Positions 33,033 through 41,230 of a DNA stretch of 44,641 nucleotides are shown piece by piece. Each line of letters opens with the position of its first letter. Position 1 is the stretch's first letter. The notes under the pieces were generated by a model. It worked only from the letters and a program-made list of their open reading frames with translations, had not been told where the DNA came from and searched no databases. A program made the position numbers and the translations under genes. Source of the DNA: an uncultured Bryobacteraceae bacterium (GTDB taxonomy: Bacteria; Acidobacteriota; Terriglobia; Bryobacterales; Bryobacteraceae); contig CALJAM010000037.1 of the NCBI GenBank assembly GCA_938027685.1, positions 1 through 44,641 of the forward strand, in the 5' to 3' direction.

Positions 33033-35065
33033 AAGCTCGGATGCCTCTGTCGGAGCTCATCGAGCAGTTGCCGGGTCAGGGCTTCGGCTCGGTCGAGATT
33101 CATCTTGCGGTCGCCGCGATACCAGTCCTTCCATGCGCCGCGACTAGCCAGAGCCTGTCCGCCGCGGACCTCCTTGATGCCGTCGAGTGCCGCCTCAACG
33201 TATTTCAAGGCTTCCGCTCCGCTTTGCGCCCGCGCCGCCCGGATGCCCGCCTCGAGCCAGCGCAGCAGGCCAAGCAGAATTTTCTGCTGCGCCGCCAAAT
33301 TGGTCTCAAAGAGAGCCCTGCCGGGACCCCTCAGGGAGGCGCGCACTGCGGACGCCTCGGCCGCCGCCGCTTCCATTGCGGCCCGCTCCCGCTGCACCAA
33401 ACTGAGTAGCCTGTTCAGATCTTCCGTTTCATCGGAGCGCGAGGGAACCACAACCGCGGAAAGCAGCCGGGAGAACACACGCTGGCCGGCGTGCAAAATC
33501 TGGCCGTCGAGCAGAACCGGCAGCCCGGTCGCTCCGTCGACCACATAGGCTTCGGAGAAGTGCCGGTACGCCTGTTCGGCACTATGGGCCACGCCGCCGA
33601 AGCGCTGGCGGCACCAGCGCGCGAAGTAGCGGTCCGGGTCGAACCCCTCAAAGTCGCGCAACATCCTCGCCGAGGCATCGACGCCCAGAGCAAATTCTCG
33701 GACGTTGGAAACATTCAGCAGCGCATAGTATGTGTCGCCACGTTCGACCACCCGGCGGAAGATCTCGTGCGTCTTGTGCGGCGAGACAGCCTGCACGAGG
33801 TGCGGGCCCGAACCCCACAACGCGTGGTGGTAGTAAATGCCGTAGCTTCGGCCGGGCTCGCGCGGCGTCTCATGAAAATCCGGCTGGAGTTTCCAGCCCG
33901 GGCTGTTGTCGGAGAAAATGACCGCAACGCCCGGGGGGAATCGCAGGTGACCCCTGCGGTGCAGCTCCGAACCTTCCATCCACAACGTGGTCGTCGCAGG
34001 CGGATCGGGCCTGCGGTCCACGGAACGGACGATCTCCCACTGCCGCGCCATCGCCTCGCAGATCAGCCGGCCCCTAGCCTGGTCCGACTCGGGCACGCTG
34101 GGGTCCGAAGCCCAGACCGGCCGGTCACCGATGCCGCGCAGCCCGAGCTGCCAGACCACGTTGGAGTATCGCGCCCACCGGCACGCGTAGAATCGCCAGA
34201 TTTCCTCAAATCCGGGACGACGACTCAGGAAGGAAAAGGCAACGTTGCGCCCCCGCAGCCGCCAGTAGTTCTGGAAGGCGAACCCGCTTACGCCCAGCGG
34301 CTCGACGTGGTGCATGGAGACGAAGAGCCCGCGGCGCGTCGCTTCCCGAACCATGCGCTCTTCATCCGGATTGGTGATGTCGGTGAAAGAAGCGGGGATC
34401 ACCAGGTTGTACTGAAGCCGCAGCATCGCTTCGTAGACGCGCGCCAACACCTCCGGCGCGGCGACTTGGTGGTAGTAGGGATACTCGATGTGCCGCTTGC
34501 CGCCGCCCGGTTTCCATTCGACCAGCAAGTCCTCGTCGTTCAGGAACCAGCCGCGAAAGCGGAAGGTCGGCTCGTCCGCCCAAATACGCACCCGATCCCA
34601 CCCGAGCCGCGAGCGCTTCGCCGGAGCACGGTCCGTCCAGAAGTACATGGGATCGACGCCCAGATATTGCTCGATGAAAGCGTAAACGCCGAACATCGCG
34701 CCGCGCTCGTCACTCCCGGCGATCAATAGACCTACGGGCGCCGTCTCGACGAGATACGCTTCCCATTTGCCTGCGAGCCGGCTGTAGGCGGCCGGCGCCG
34801 TCTCGCGCAATGTGCTTGCAGAGAACGCCGCTGACGCCACCACCACGCAATCGCCTCGACATGACGGGTAGCCCTGCACGATGGGAACCGTCCGACCGGT
34901 GATGGTGCGAACGTCGTTCACTAGGTCCTGAGCCGCCAGCCCCACACACTCAGGCTCGGCAGGCGGGACCACGATGCGCGCTACGCCTTTCGGCCCGGCC
35001 AGTTCGAAACCGCCTGCCGTCAGGACCCGGACTAGCAGCAGGGCAAGACCGGTCGTGCGACTCAT
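33029..35065 (-). CDS. GH115-like alpha-glucuronidase, exported
   Basis: 678 residues from ATG 35065, overlapping the preceding stop by ATGA. Signal peptide MSRTTGLALLLVRVLTAGGF. The N-terminal domain includes ARIVVPPAEPECVGLAAQDL and GKWEAYLVETAPVGLLIAGS, then DERGAMFGVYAFIEQYLGVD and PTFRFRGWFLNDEDLL, which are the characteristic opening of GH115 enzymes. These remove (4-O-methyl-)glucuronic acid from xylan. The central barrel has YNLVIPASFTDITNPDEERM and GLFVSMHHVEPLGVSGFAFQ. The C-terminal ~150 residues are helical. The protein is shorter than most GH115 enzymes (usually 800 or more), lacking the usual C-terminal beta-domain. Assignment to GH115 rests on remembered motifs. Confidence 0.82.
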   Translation of the reverse strand: MSRTTGLALLLVRVLTAGGFELAGPKGVARIVVPPAEPECVGLAAQDLVNDVRTITGRTVPIVQGYPSCRGDCVVVASAAFSASTLRETAPAAYSRLAGKWEAYLVETAPVGLLIAGSDERGAMFGVYAFIEQYLGVDPMYFWTDRAPAKRSRLGWDRVRIWADEPTFRFRGWFLNDEDLLVEWKPGGGKRHIEYPYYHQVAAPEVLARVYEAMLRLQYNLVIPASFTDITNPDEERMVREATRRGLFVSMHHVEPLGVSGFAFQNYWRLRGRNVAFSFLSRRPGFEEIWRFYACRWARYSNVVWQLGLRGIGDRPVWASDPSVPESDQARGRLICEAMARQWEIVRSVDRRPDPPATTTLWMEGSELHRRGHLRFPPGVAVIFSDNSPGWKLQPDFHETPREPGRSYGIYYHHALWGSGPHLVQAVSPHKTHEIFRRVVERGDTYYALLNVSNVREFALGVDASARMLRDFEGFDPDRYFARWCRQRFGGVAHSAEQAYRHFSEAYVVDGATGLPVLLDGQILHAGQRVFSRLLSAVVVPSRSDETEDLNRLLSLVQRERAAMEAAAAEASAVRASLRGPGRALFETNLAAQQKILLGLLRWLEAGIRAARAQSGAEALKYVEAALDGIKEVRGGQALASRGAWKDWYRGDRKMNLDRAEALTRQLLDELRQRHPSL

Positions 35066-36468
35066 GCGGAGACGATCGCCTCGTCGGTGAGGACTACCGG
35101 ATAGTCCCGCAAGGGAACATCCCTGAACAGCACCGTGCCTCCGCGAACTTCGTGCTCCGCGGGATGAACGAGGCCCGTCAGCAGGTCGGCCAATACCGGA
35201 CGTCGTAGCTGCGCCATCTTGCCTGTCCACATCGAGACCTGAACCGTTTTAGGTTGCCAGCCGACTTGTAGGTCCGCCGGATACCATACGGCGCCGAGCG
35301 GCGCCCCGCGGCGGACGAAAGTCGCCGTGCGCACCGCCGCCACTTCCGCGTCGCGCCGCGGGCTGTCGACACGCAGCGCAAAATCCGCGCCGACCGTGTC
35401 GGAATCGAACAGCGCACAAAGGTTCTGCAAAGCATAGTAAGAGGCCTTCGGAGTATAGTCGTGGCCGCGCAGAACCCCCTTGAAATTCGTCTGGCCGGTC
35501 TGGCCGGTCGCCCGGATGTAGTTCACCATGTCCACGGTGTGGAAGTAACTGGTCAATTCCAGCCCCAGAGCCAGATCGAGCAGCAGGCGGCGAAGCAACC
35601 ACTTGGCCTGGCGCACCTCGTCCCACTCCAAATCAGCAAGCGCACCCACGCCGCCGCTGGCCGATGGAGCGCCGTTTTCGCCTTGCCAGAGTGCCAGACT
35701 GGACTTGTACCGGTTCAGCAGTCCTCTCATGCTGCGAACTTCAGCCTCGTAATTGTGCTCCGGCACGGGCCGGTAGGGGTGATACGAGATCTTGTCCACC
35801 AGCTCCGCGAGACCGGCTTCCAGGCATCCTTCCATGTAGTCCAGAGGAACCCCTGCAAATGCGCCGCCTATGAGCACACAGTCCGGAATGGTTTTGCGCA
35901 GAACCGGCGCCGTCAGCCTCACCAGCTCCACGTATCTGACCGGATCTGGCTTGTCAGGCTGCCAGAAACCCGGAATGTTGGGTTCATTCCAAATCTCCCA
36001 GTGCTTGACGCGGCCGGCGAAGCGCTGCGCCAGGCGTTCCACATATCGGACCCACGCCTGTCGGGCCTCGTCGCTGTTGAGCGGCGCCCAACCTACGGCG
36101 GTAAAGTGCGGAGGGCCCGGTGTGTAAAGGGTGTTGCCGTAGCCCAGATTGAACCACGGCTGAATCCCGATGCCGCGCAGCGCATCGACCACCCTGTCGA
36201 GCCAACTGAAGTCGTATTCGCCCTTGCGCCGTTCCGTCCGGGCCCAGCCGGTCTGACAGCGCGCCCACTTCACGCCCGTCTGCGCCAGGTACGGATAGCA
36301 GCGCTCGGGATCGAACATCTCCCGATCGAGCGTTTCAAAGCCGATCGAGATCCTGGACGAGACGATTTCTCGGGAGGGCCGCGGTCGAATGCGACCGATC
36401 GCCCGCGGCGCCGCCTCCGCCATAACCACCGATGCGGGAACTACTCCCAGCAGCTGTCTTCTGGTCAT
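35062..36468 (-). CDS. clan GH-A glycoside hydrolase (GH39/GH5-like TIM barrel), exported
   Basis: 468 residues; ATG 36468 lies 10 nt after the receptor stop, with TAGGGA upstream. The N-terminus MTRRQLLGVVPASVVMAEAA resembles a Tat- or Sec-type signal. The (beta/alpha)8 barrel shows YLAQTGVKWARCQTGWARTE and EYDFSWLDRVVDALRGIGIQ. The acid/base Glu is E162 in HWEIWNEPNIPGFW and the nucleophile Glu is E264 in LWQGENGAPS, both at the strand-4 and strand-7 positions of clan GH-A retaining enzymes. KISYHPYRP supplies the conserved His/Tyr. GH39 beta-xylosidase-type activity would fit next to a GH115 alpha-glucuronidase on xylan, but GH5/GH30-type activities cannot be excluded. A beta-sandwich-like tail follows the barrel (~370-468). 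Confidence 0.88.
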   Translation of the reverse strand: MTRRQLLGVVPASVVMAEAAPRAIGRIRPRPSREIVSSRISIGFETLDREMFDPERCYPYLAQTGVKWARCQTGWARTERRKGEYDFSWLDRVVDALRGIGIQPWFNLGYGNTLYTPGPPHFTAVGWAPLNSDEARQAWVRYVERLAQRFAGRVKHWEIWNEPNIPGFWQPDKPDPVRYVELVRLTAPVLRKTIPDCVLIGGAFAGVPLDYMEGCLEAGLAELVDKISYHPYRPVPEHNYEAEVRSMRGLLNRYKSSLALWQGENGAPSASGGVGALADLEWDEVRQAKWLLRRLLLDLALGLELTSYFHTVDMVNYIRATGQTGQTNFKGVLRGHDYTPKASYYALQNLCALFDSDTVGADFALRVDSPRRDAEVAAVRTATFVRRGAPLGAVWYPADLQVGWQPKTVQVSMWTGKMAQLRRPVLADLLTGLVHPAEHEVRGGTVLFRDVPLRDYPVVLTDEAIVSA

Positions 36469-36478
36469 ATGTGTATCC

Positions 36479-39400
36479 CTACCACAGCAGCTTCAACCCT
36501 AACTGGAATTGGCGAGCGAAAGTGACCGTCGACGTTATCCTGCCAAAGTTGGCGTGACCGAACGTCCCGTTGGGCGATGCGTACTCGGGCCGGTTCATCG
36601 CATTGAAAGACTCTATTCGCAGTTGTATTTTGATCCGTTCTCCGATGCCGGTGTTCTTGAACAGCGAGATGTCCCAGTTGTTCTTGCCCGGCGAGCGTAC
36701 ATCGGGCAGACGCGTGAGCCCGACGTATTCCAGCGTCTCCCGCTGCCGGAAGGCCGTGGTGTCGAACCACCGGTTGATGCTGCGACCCTCGGTCAGCCTG
36801 GCGCTGCGCCCGAGACTCTCGGCGCCGCTGATGTCAATGGGGACTCCACCCTGGGCCGTGTAGATCACATTCAACTGGTAGCCTTCCATCAGCTTGCCCC
36901 GGAGACCGCGGGCCGAGGCCGAATACTTGCGCCCCCTCCCCAGCGGAAACTCGTAAAGGGCAGCCGCCACGAATCGATTGGGCACATCGAAGGGTGCGAG
37001 TTGTTTCGTGAGCTCGGTGTCCTGGTCGTTCAGGAAGATGATCCGATCGAGCTGCTTCGCGAACGAGTAGGATGTTTGCAGCGACAGACCGCCGGAAAAA
37101 CGTTTGTTGAACTTCACCTGTAGGGCATCGTAGCGACTGGTGCCGAAACTCTCGTCGTTGGCTGCGAGCCCGGTGAAATGCGGGTAAGGGCGAACCAGCT
37201 GTCCGCGGGTCACGGTGGCCGTGGAAAGTGGTTCGGAGGTAACTACCCCGCGGAAGGGATTGGGAAACGTGTCATTCAATGTGTTCCGTCCGGTAAGTAC
37301 GTAGTTGGCGCGCGCGGCGTCATGGATGGGCTTGGGAACGAAGTTCACTTCGTGTCTGACCGGCAGTTGGCCGGAGGTCGACCCGACATAGGCTATGTCC
37401 AGGAGGAAGTTCTGACCGAATTGGCGCTGGATGCTGAACTGGTACTGCCAACTGGTGGGATTCTTACGCTGGGTATTGACATAACTGACTGCCTGTCCGA
37501 TGTATGTCAACAGGCCTAACGAAGCTCCGGGCGGCGCCTGAATCCCCTCGGGGAAGGGATTCGAGAGCGTGTTGGCGGGCGTCAGACCGCCGTCGATCGA
37601 TGTGATCATGGTGGTGGTGTTGGAAAAGCCCAAGCGGATTTCCGAAAACTGGGTAGTGGCGCTGAAGAAACGTCCCATGCCTGCTCGGATCACGGTCTTG
37701 GGACTCAGCGAATAAGCCACGCCGATGCGCGGCGCGACATTGTCTGTGTCCAGGTCCGTCAGGGCGCGGCTCACGCCGTTTACGCCGGCAAACAACAGGC
37801 CGCCCCGAAGCTGAAAGGCGGCAGGCGGCACCTCGGGAATGGGATTGAGCGCGTAGTTGGCGCGCACCCGAGCATTGATGGGTGATTCGGCGCCGAAATC
37901 GAAACCACGGTTCAGCCGGTTATAACGTTCGGTATACGGCCCTTCGATCTCGTAGCGCAGCCCGATGTTCAGATTCAGGCGGGTGCTCACGCGGATGTCG
38001 TCCTGCACATAGAAGCCGTAGTAGGTGCCGGTATCCGCAGGCGAAGCGTTGTAACCCACGGACCCCGAAGCCACGGCGCCGAGCAGGAAGGAGGCCAAGC
38101 CGCTGCCGGCGGTCACGCTGGCGGCTTGAGGATTGGGCCCCCGAGTGAACACCGAGTTAAAGGAATAGGATCCGGCCGCATTAGCCGGCAGCGAGATCGA
38201 GTTGGAATGAAGCAGCCGCCCCTCCGCCCCGAAGCGCAGCGCGTGGCGTCCCGCCGCCTTGATCAGGCCCGCGCGGACGGAATGCGTGTCCTCCGCATTC
38301 TTGGTCTGCTTGGCGGCCGAGGCCAGCGTGGTGTAACCGGAAATAGCAATGGTCGGAAAAGCTTGCGCTGTAAGTTGGGGAAGCAGCGCGGGAGGGAACC
38401 CGAGGCCCTTCATGTCGAAACCCAAAGTGTCGGCGGCCTGAAGCTGGAGAAACCGGCTGAACCCATAGCGCAGATTAAGCACGGTGGTCGGGTTCAGCGT
38501 GATGGTGTCATCCAGCGCTATACCGGGTGCAGTCCGGTCGTCAAAGTCTCCGGTCAGTTCGTTCTTCAAAGCCCCTTGGCGCCGCACGCGGAAATGTCGC
38601 CACGAGTGGCGGAGAAAGATCGCGTGCCGGTCGGAGAAACGATGATCGATGCGATAAACGTAGCCGTTGTCAAAAACCGGGTCTTTGAACGAAAGCAGAT
38701 GGTTGTTGGCACCGGTCACCGGATCGCCGGGCGCGTTCGGCAATGGGTAGCGGCCGATAACGTTGCGGGCCACGGGATCGAAGCGATTCTGCGGGATCAC
38801 GTTGCCCGGAAAGGCGTCGCGAACAAAGGCGGCGCCCTCGCGGCGCGTCGTGGCCGGGTCGAATATGGTGACGGGAGAGATCGTGTTGCCGACGCGCACC
38901 CGGGTTTGGGAAAAATCGCCCCGGCGCTGCAGCTCCGTGGGTACGGTGTTCACGTTGGCTCGCGGAACACCCTCGCGCGACCCCTCGAAGTTGAAGAAGA
39001 AAAAGCTGCGGTTCTTGCCGTTATAGAGCTTGGGCAGGTAGATCGGGCCGCCCGCCGAGCCCCCGAACTGGTTATAGCCGAACTGGGGGATGGAGGTGGC
39101 GAACGGATCGCGAGCGTTGAAGGCCGAGTTGCGCACAAACTCGAACAGCGCGCCGTGAAAGGCGTTCGTGCCCGACTTGATGGAGGCGCTGATCACGGCG
39201 CCCCGGAAGCGACCGTACTCCGCGTCAAAGGCGTTCGTCAGCACCCGGAACTCCTGCACCGCGTCGACCGAAGGCACGTATTGGATCAACCCGTCCGAAC
39301 CCGTGTTGGGTACGCCGTCGAGCAGTGACTCCGAGTTACGTTCCGAGGCGCCGGAGACCGCGATGGCTGAGATGCCGACATTGGCAGTAACGCGCAGGAA

Positions 39401-39910
39401 CGTGGAAGCCTGGGTGCGCGAGGTGAACAACAGCCCCGGGGTCAAGGCCGCCAAGGCGTACGCGTTGCGCCCGTTCAGCGGCATGTCCACCACCGTGCGC
39501 CCGGTGATGAGCTCGCCCCGCGAAGCCGTGGCGGTTTCCAGTTGCACGACTTCGCCGGTCACGGTGACCGAGGTGGTGATCTCCCCCGGCTCCAGAGTCA
39601 CGTCGAGCACCGGGCGGTCCTGGATCTGGAGCGTGATGCCGTCGCGGACGTGCTTCTTGAAACCGGGGAACTCCACCTCCACCCGGTAGCGACCCGGCGC
39701 CAGCCCGGGCATTACGTAATGCCCGCTTTCGTTGGTGACGGTGCGGGCCGCCAGACCCGTCTCGACGTTGGTCGCGACCACCCTAGCGCCGGTGATGACC
39801 GCTCCCGTCGGATCGGTAACCCGTCCGATGATGCTGGCACGATATTCTTGCGCGGGCAGCATGCCGGCGCCGATGGCTAGGACGATTACGTACCGAACTC
39901 CTCGCCTCAT
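36479..39910 (-). CDS. Oar-like TonB-dependent receptor with N-terminal carboxypeptidase-regulatory-like domain
   Basis: 1143 residues, ATG 39910 with GGGAGG upstream. Signal peptide MRRGVRYVIVLAIGAGMLPAQ. The CnaB-like domain runs ~23-105 (GRVTDPTGAVITGARVVAT, then GHYVMPGLAPGRYRVEVEF). The plug-like part includes VTVTGEVVQLETATASRGEL and ESLLDGVPNTGSDG. Barrel strands include YYGFYVQDDIRVSTRLNLNI and NVAPRIGVAYSLSPKT. The C-terminus FQLGLKLLW ends in Trp. It leads the catabolic operon as the outer-membrane importer. A LacI-type operator (39923-39936) lies 12 nt before its start codon. Confidence 0.92.
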   Translation of the reverse strand: MRRGVRYVIVLAIGAGMLPAQEYRASIIGRVTDPTGAVITGARVVATNVETGLAARTVTNESGHYVMPGLAPGRYRVEVEFPGFKKHVRDGITLQIQDRPVLDVTLEPGEITTSVTVTGEVVQLETATASRGELITGRTVVDMPLNGRNAYALAALTPGLLFTSRTQASTFLRVTANVGISAIAVSGASERNSESLLDGVPNTGSDGLIQYVPSVDAVQEFRVLTNAFDAEYGRFRGAVISASIKSGTNAFHGALFEFVRNSAFNARDPFATSIPQFGYNQFGGSAGGPIYLPKLYNGKNRSFFFFNFEGSREGVPRANVNTVPTELQRRGDFSQTRVRVGNTISPVTIFDPATTRREGAAFVRDAFPGNVIPQNRFDPVARNVIGRYPLPNAPGDPVTGANNHLLSFKDPVFDNGYVYRIDHRFSDRHAIFLRHSWRHFRVRRQGALKNELTGDFDDRTAPGIALDDTITLNPTTVLNLRYGFSRFLQLQAADTLGFDMKGLGFPPALLPQLTAQAFPTIAISGYTTLASAAKQTKNAEDTHSVRAGLIKAAGRHALRFGAEGRLLHSNSISLPANAAGSYSFNSVFTRGPNPQAASVTAGSGLASFLLGAVASGSVGYNASPADTGTYYGFYVQDDIRVSTRLNLNIGLRYEIEGPYTERYNRLNRGFDFGAESPINARVRANYALNPIPEVPPAAFQLRGGLLFAGVNGVSRALTDLDTDNVAPRIGVAYSLSPKTVIRAGMGRFFSATTQFSEIRLGFSNTTTMITSIDGGLTPANTLSNPFPEGIQAPPGASLGLLTYIGQAVSYVNTQRKNPTSWQYQFSIQRQFGQNFLLDIAYVGSTSGQLPVRHEVNFVPKPIHDAARANYVLTGRNTLNDTFPNPFRGVVTSEPLSTATVTRGQLVRPYPHFTGLAANDESFGTSRYDALQVKFNKRFSGGLSLQTSYSFAKQLDRIIFLNDQDTELTKQLAPFDVPNRFVAAALYEFPLGRGRKYSASARGLRGKLMEGYQLNVIYTAQGGVPIDISGAESLGRSARLTEGRSINRWFDTTAFRQRETLEYVGLTRLPDVRSPGKNNWDISLFKNTGIGERIKIQLRIESFNAMNRPEYASPNGTFGHANFGRITSTVTFARQFQLGLKLLW

Positions 39911-39922
39911 CCCTTGCCTCCC

Positions 39923-39936
39923 TGTAACTGTTTACA
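39923..39936. promoter_or_regulatory. LacI-type operator, TGTAACTGTTTACA
   Basis: Near-palindromic site (consensus TGTAAA-CG-TTTACA type) lying in the 38-nt gap between the lacI stop and the receptor start. It matches the site at 40993 at 13 of 14 bases; the following CAAC is also shared. Its location at the leader of the receptor gene fits repression of the catabolic operon. Confidence 0.7.
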
Positions 39937-39948
39937 CAACGACTTGAG

Positions 39949-40983
39949 CTAACGCGCCGCCGGTGGCGGCCCAACCGATCCCCGCTCCAGGACCTTGCAG
40001 GGCAGCGTGCGTGCAGGGATCCGCAGACCCGGTCTGCCCAGCTTGGCCAGGAGCATTTGCGCCAGCTCGGCGCCGAGTCTTTCCTGGAAGACAGACACGC
40101 TCGCCAGCGGAGGCTCCAGGAGCGAAAACTCCTCGCGATCGCCGAATCCCATCAGGCTCATCTGGCGCGGGATCTCGATGCGCCGCTTCACCAGCTCCTT
40201 CCAGACCCCTGCAGCTATTTCGTCGTTGCCGGCGAAGATCGCGGTGGGCGGCGGCCCGTCCCGGAGCAGCTCGGCTGCTGCGAGCTGTCCGTAATCGATG
40301 TTCCTGATCTCCCAGCTCGCCGTCACTCCGAACGCCTCCAAGCCCGCGCGGCTCATCGCCAGGCTGTAGCCCCCGTGTCGCCGACGGAACCAAGGCAGCG
40401 AGACGTCCCCCACGAAGGCGATACGCCGATGGCCAAGGCGCAACAGGCACTGGGTGGCCTCGTAAGCCCCGGCGACGTCGTCGTAAGTGATCGAATCGGT
40501 CTTCAACTCGTCCCTCGTTCCCACAAACGTGTTCCCCATGACCACGTACGGAAGCTTCAGCCGCGACAGGGCTTCGAGCAAGTTGCTGTAATGCACGCCC
40601 GCAAGGATCACTCCGTCCACCGCTCCCTGATGCACCAACAGGCGCGGCAGATCGAGTCGAGACCCCGGTACACCCGCTGAGTAGCGGAACGACGCGAACA
40701 CCAGATCGAAACCGGCCTCGTTCAGCGCCCGCTCGCAGGACATCAGCACTTTCATCTGCATGGAGTTCATCGCATCGCGGTTACCCAGCAGAAAGCAAAC
40801 GGTCTGCGAGGCTTGGCGGGATAATCGCCTCCAATGGATGTTGGGCCGGTAGCCCAGCTCCTCGACGGCCTTCCGGACCTTGCGGGCCGTGGCCTCGTCG
40901 AAATAGCCGGAACCGTTCAGCACCCGCGACACGGTCGCGATGCTGACGCCCGCCCTCCTAGCCACGTCCCTAACGGTTGCCAC
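39949..40983 (-). CDS. LacI/GalR-family transcriptional repressor
   Basis: 344 residues from GTG 40983 (AGAGG upstream). The N-terminal helix-turn-helix is intact: ATVRDVARRAGVSIATVSRV, then the hinge-side EELGYRPNIHWRRLSRQASQ. The periplasmic-binding-protein-like effector domain includes QTVCFLLGNRDAMNSMQMKV, DGVILAGVHYSNLL, HRRIAFVGDVSLPWFRRRHG, IFAGNDEIAAGVWKELV and MSLMGFGDREEFSL. It is a cytoplasmic dimeric repressor, likely released by a sugar or sugar-acid inducer. Two matching operators flank it: one directly upstream of its own start (autoregulation) and one before the downstream receptor gene, 38 nt from its stop. Confidence 0.93.
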   Translation of the reverse strand: MATVRDVARRAGVSIATVSRVLNGSGYFDEATARKVRKAVEELGYRPNIHWRRLSRQASQTVCFLLGNRDAMNSMQMKVLMSCERALNEAGFDLVFASFRYSAGVPGSRLDLPRLLVHQGAVDGVILAGVHYSNLLEALSRLKLPYVVMGNTFVGTRDELKTDSITYDDVAGAYEATQCLLRLGHRRIAFVGDVSLPWFRRRHGGYSLAMSRAGLEAFGVTASWEIRNIDYGQLAAAELLRDGPPPTAIFAGNDEIAAGVWKELVKRRIEIPRQMSLMGFGDREEFSLLEPPLASVSVFQERLGAELAQMLLAKLGRPGLRIPARTLPCKVLERGSVGPPPAAR

Positions 40984-40992
40984 AGCTGCCTC

Positions 40993-41006
40993 TGTAAATG
41001 TTTACA
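40993..41006. promoter_or_regulatory. LacI-type operator, TGTAAATGTTTACA
   Basis: A 14-bp site with TGTAAA/TTTACA arms, 9 nt before the GTG start of the LacI-family gene. Same sequence class and orientation as the site before the receptor gene, including the flanking CAAC. Implies autorepression. Confidence 0.72.
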
Positions 41007-41050
41007 CAACAGGCCCGCCCTGTCAAGGCCCGCCTCTCCCGCAGGTGGTC

Positions 41051-41230
41051 TCAACCCGCTTGTGTGAAAACACGGAGGTTCCGGTTACTCCATTCCAAAT
41101 TGAACCTGTGAAAGACCCCATATACGACCGGATCCACGCCGTTCACGCAGACCATCGGGCGGATGCGCCGCCGCACCTCCACGAACACCCCCCTCGATCA
41201 CGTTCGTCGTGCCCGGGTGCGCCATGAAGG
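41051..41230 (-). pseudogene. C-terminal fragment of an IS256 (mutator)-type transposase
   Basis: On the minus strand the segment reads HPGTTNVIEG and, after a one-base frame change, VFVEVRRRIRPMVCVNGVD, then VYGVFHRFNLEWSNRNLRVF and a TGA at 41051-41053. The 'TTN.IE..F.E.RRR' and 'F...W....L..FTQ' pattern is that of the C-terminal end of mutator-type transposases. Both the frame shift and the lack of a catalytic DDE region mark it as a remnant. Confidence 0.5.

Noticed and set aside
33491-34729. 412-residue plus-strand frame opposite the GH115 gene
   Set aside because: Shadow frame of a gene with family motifs and ATGA-coupled neighbours.
38126-39328. 400-residue plus-strand frame opposite the receptor gene
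   Set aside because: Arg/Val/Gly-rich shadow of a clearly coding TonB-dependent receptor; no ribosome-binding site and no domain.
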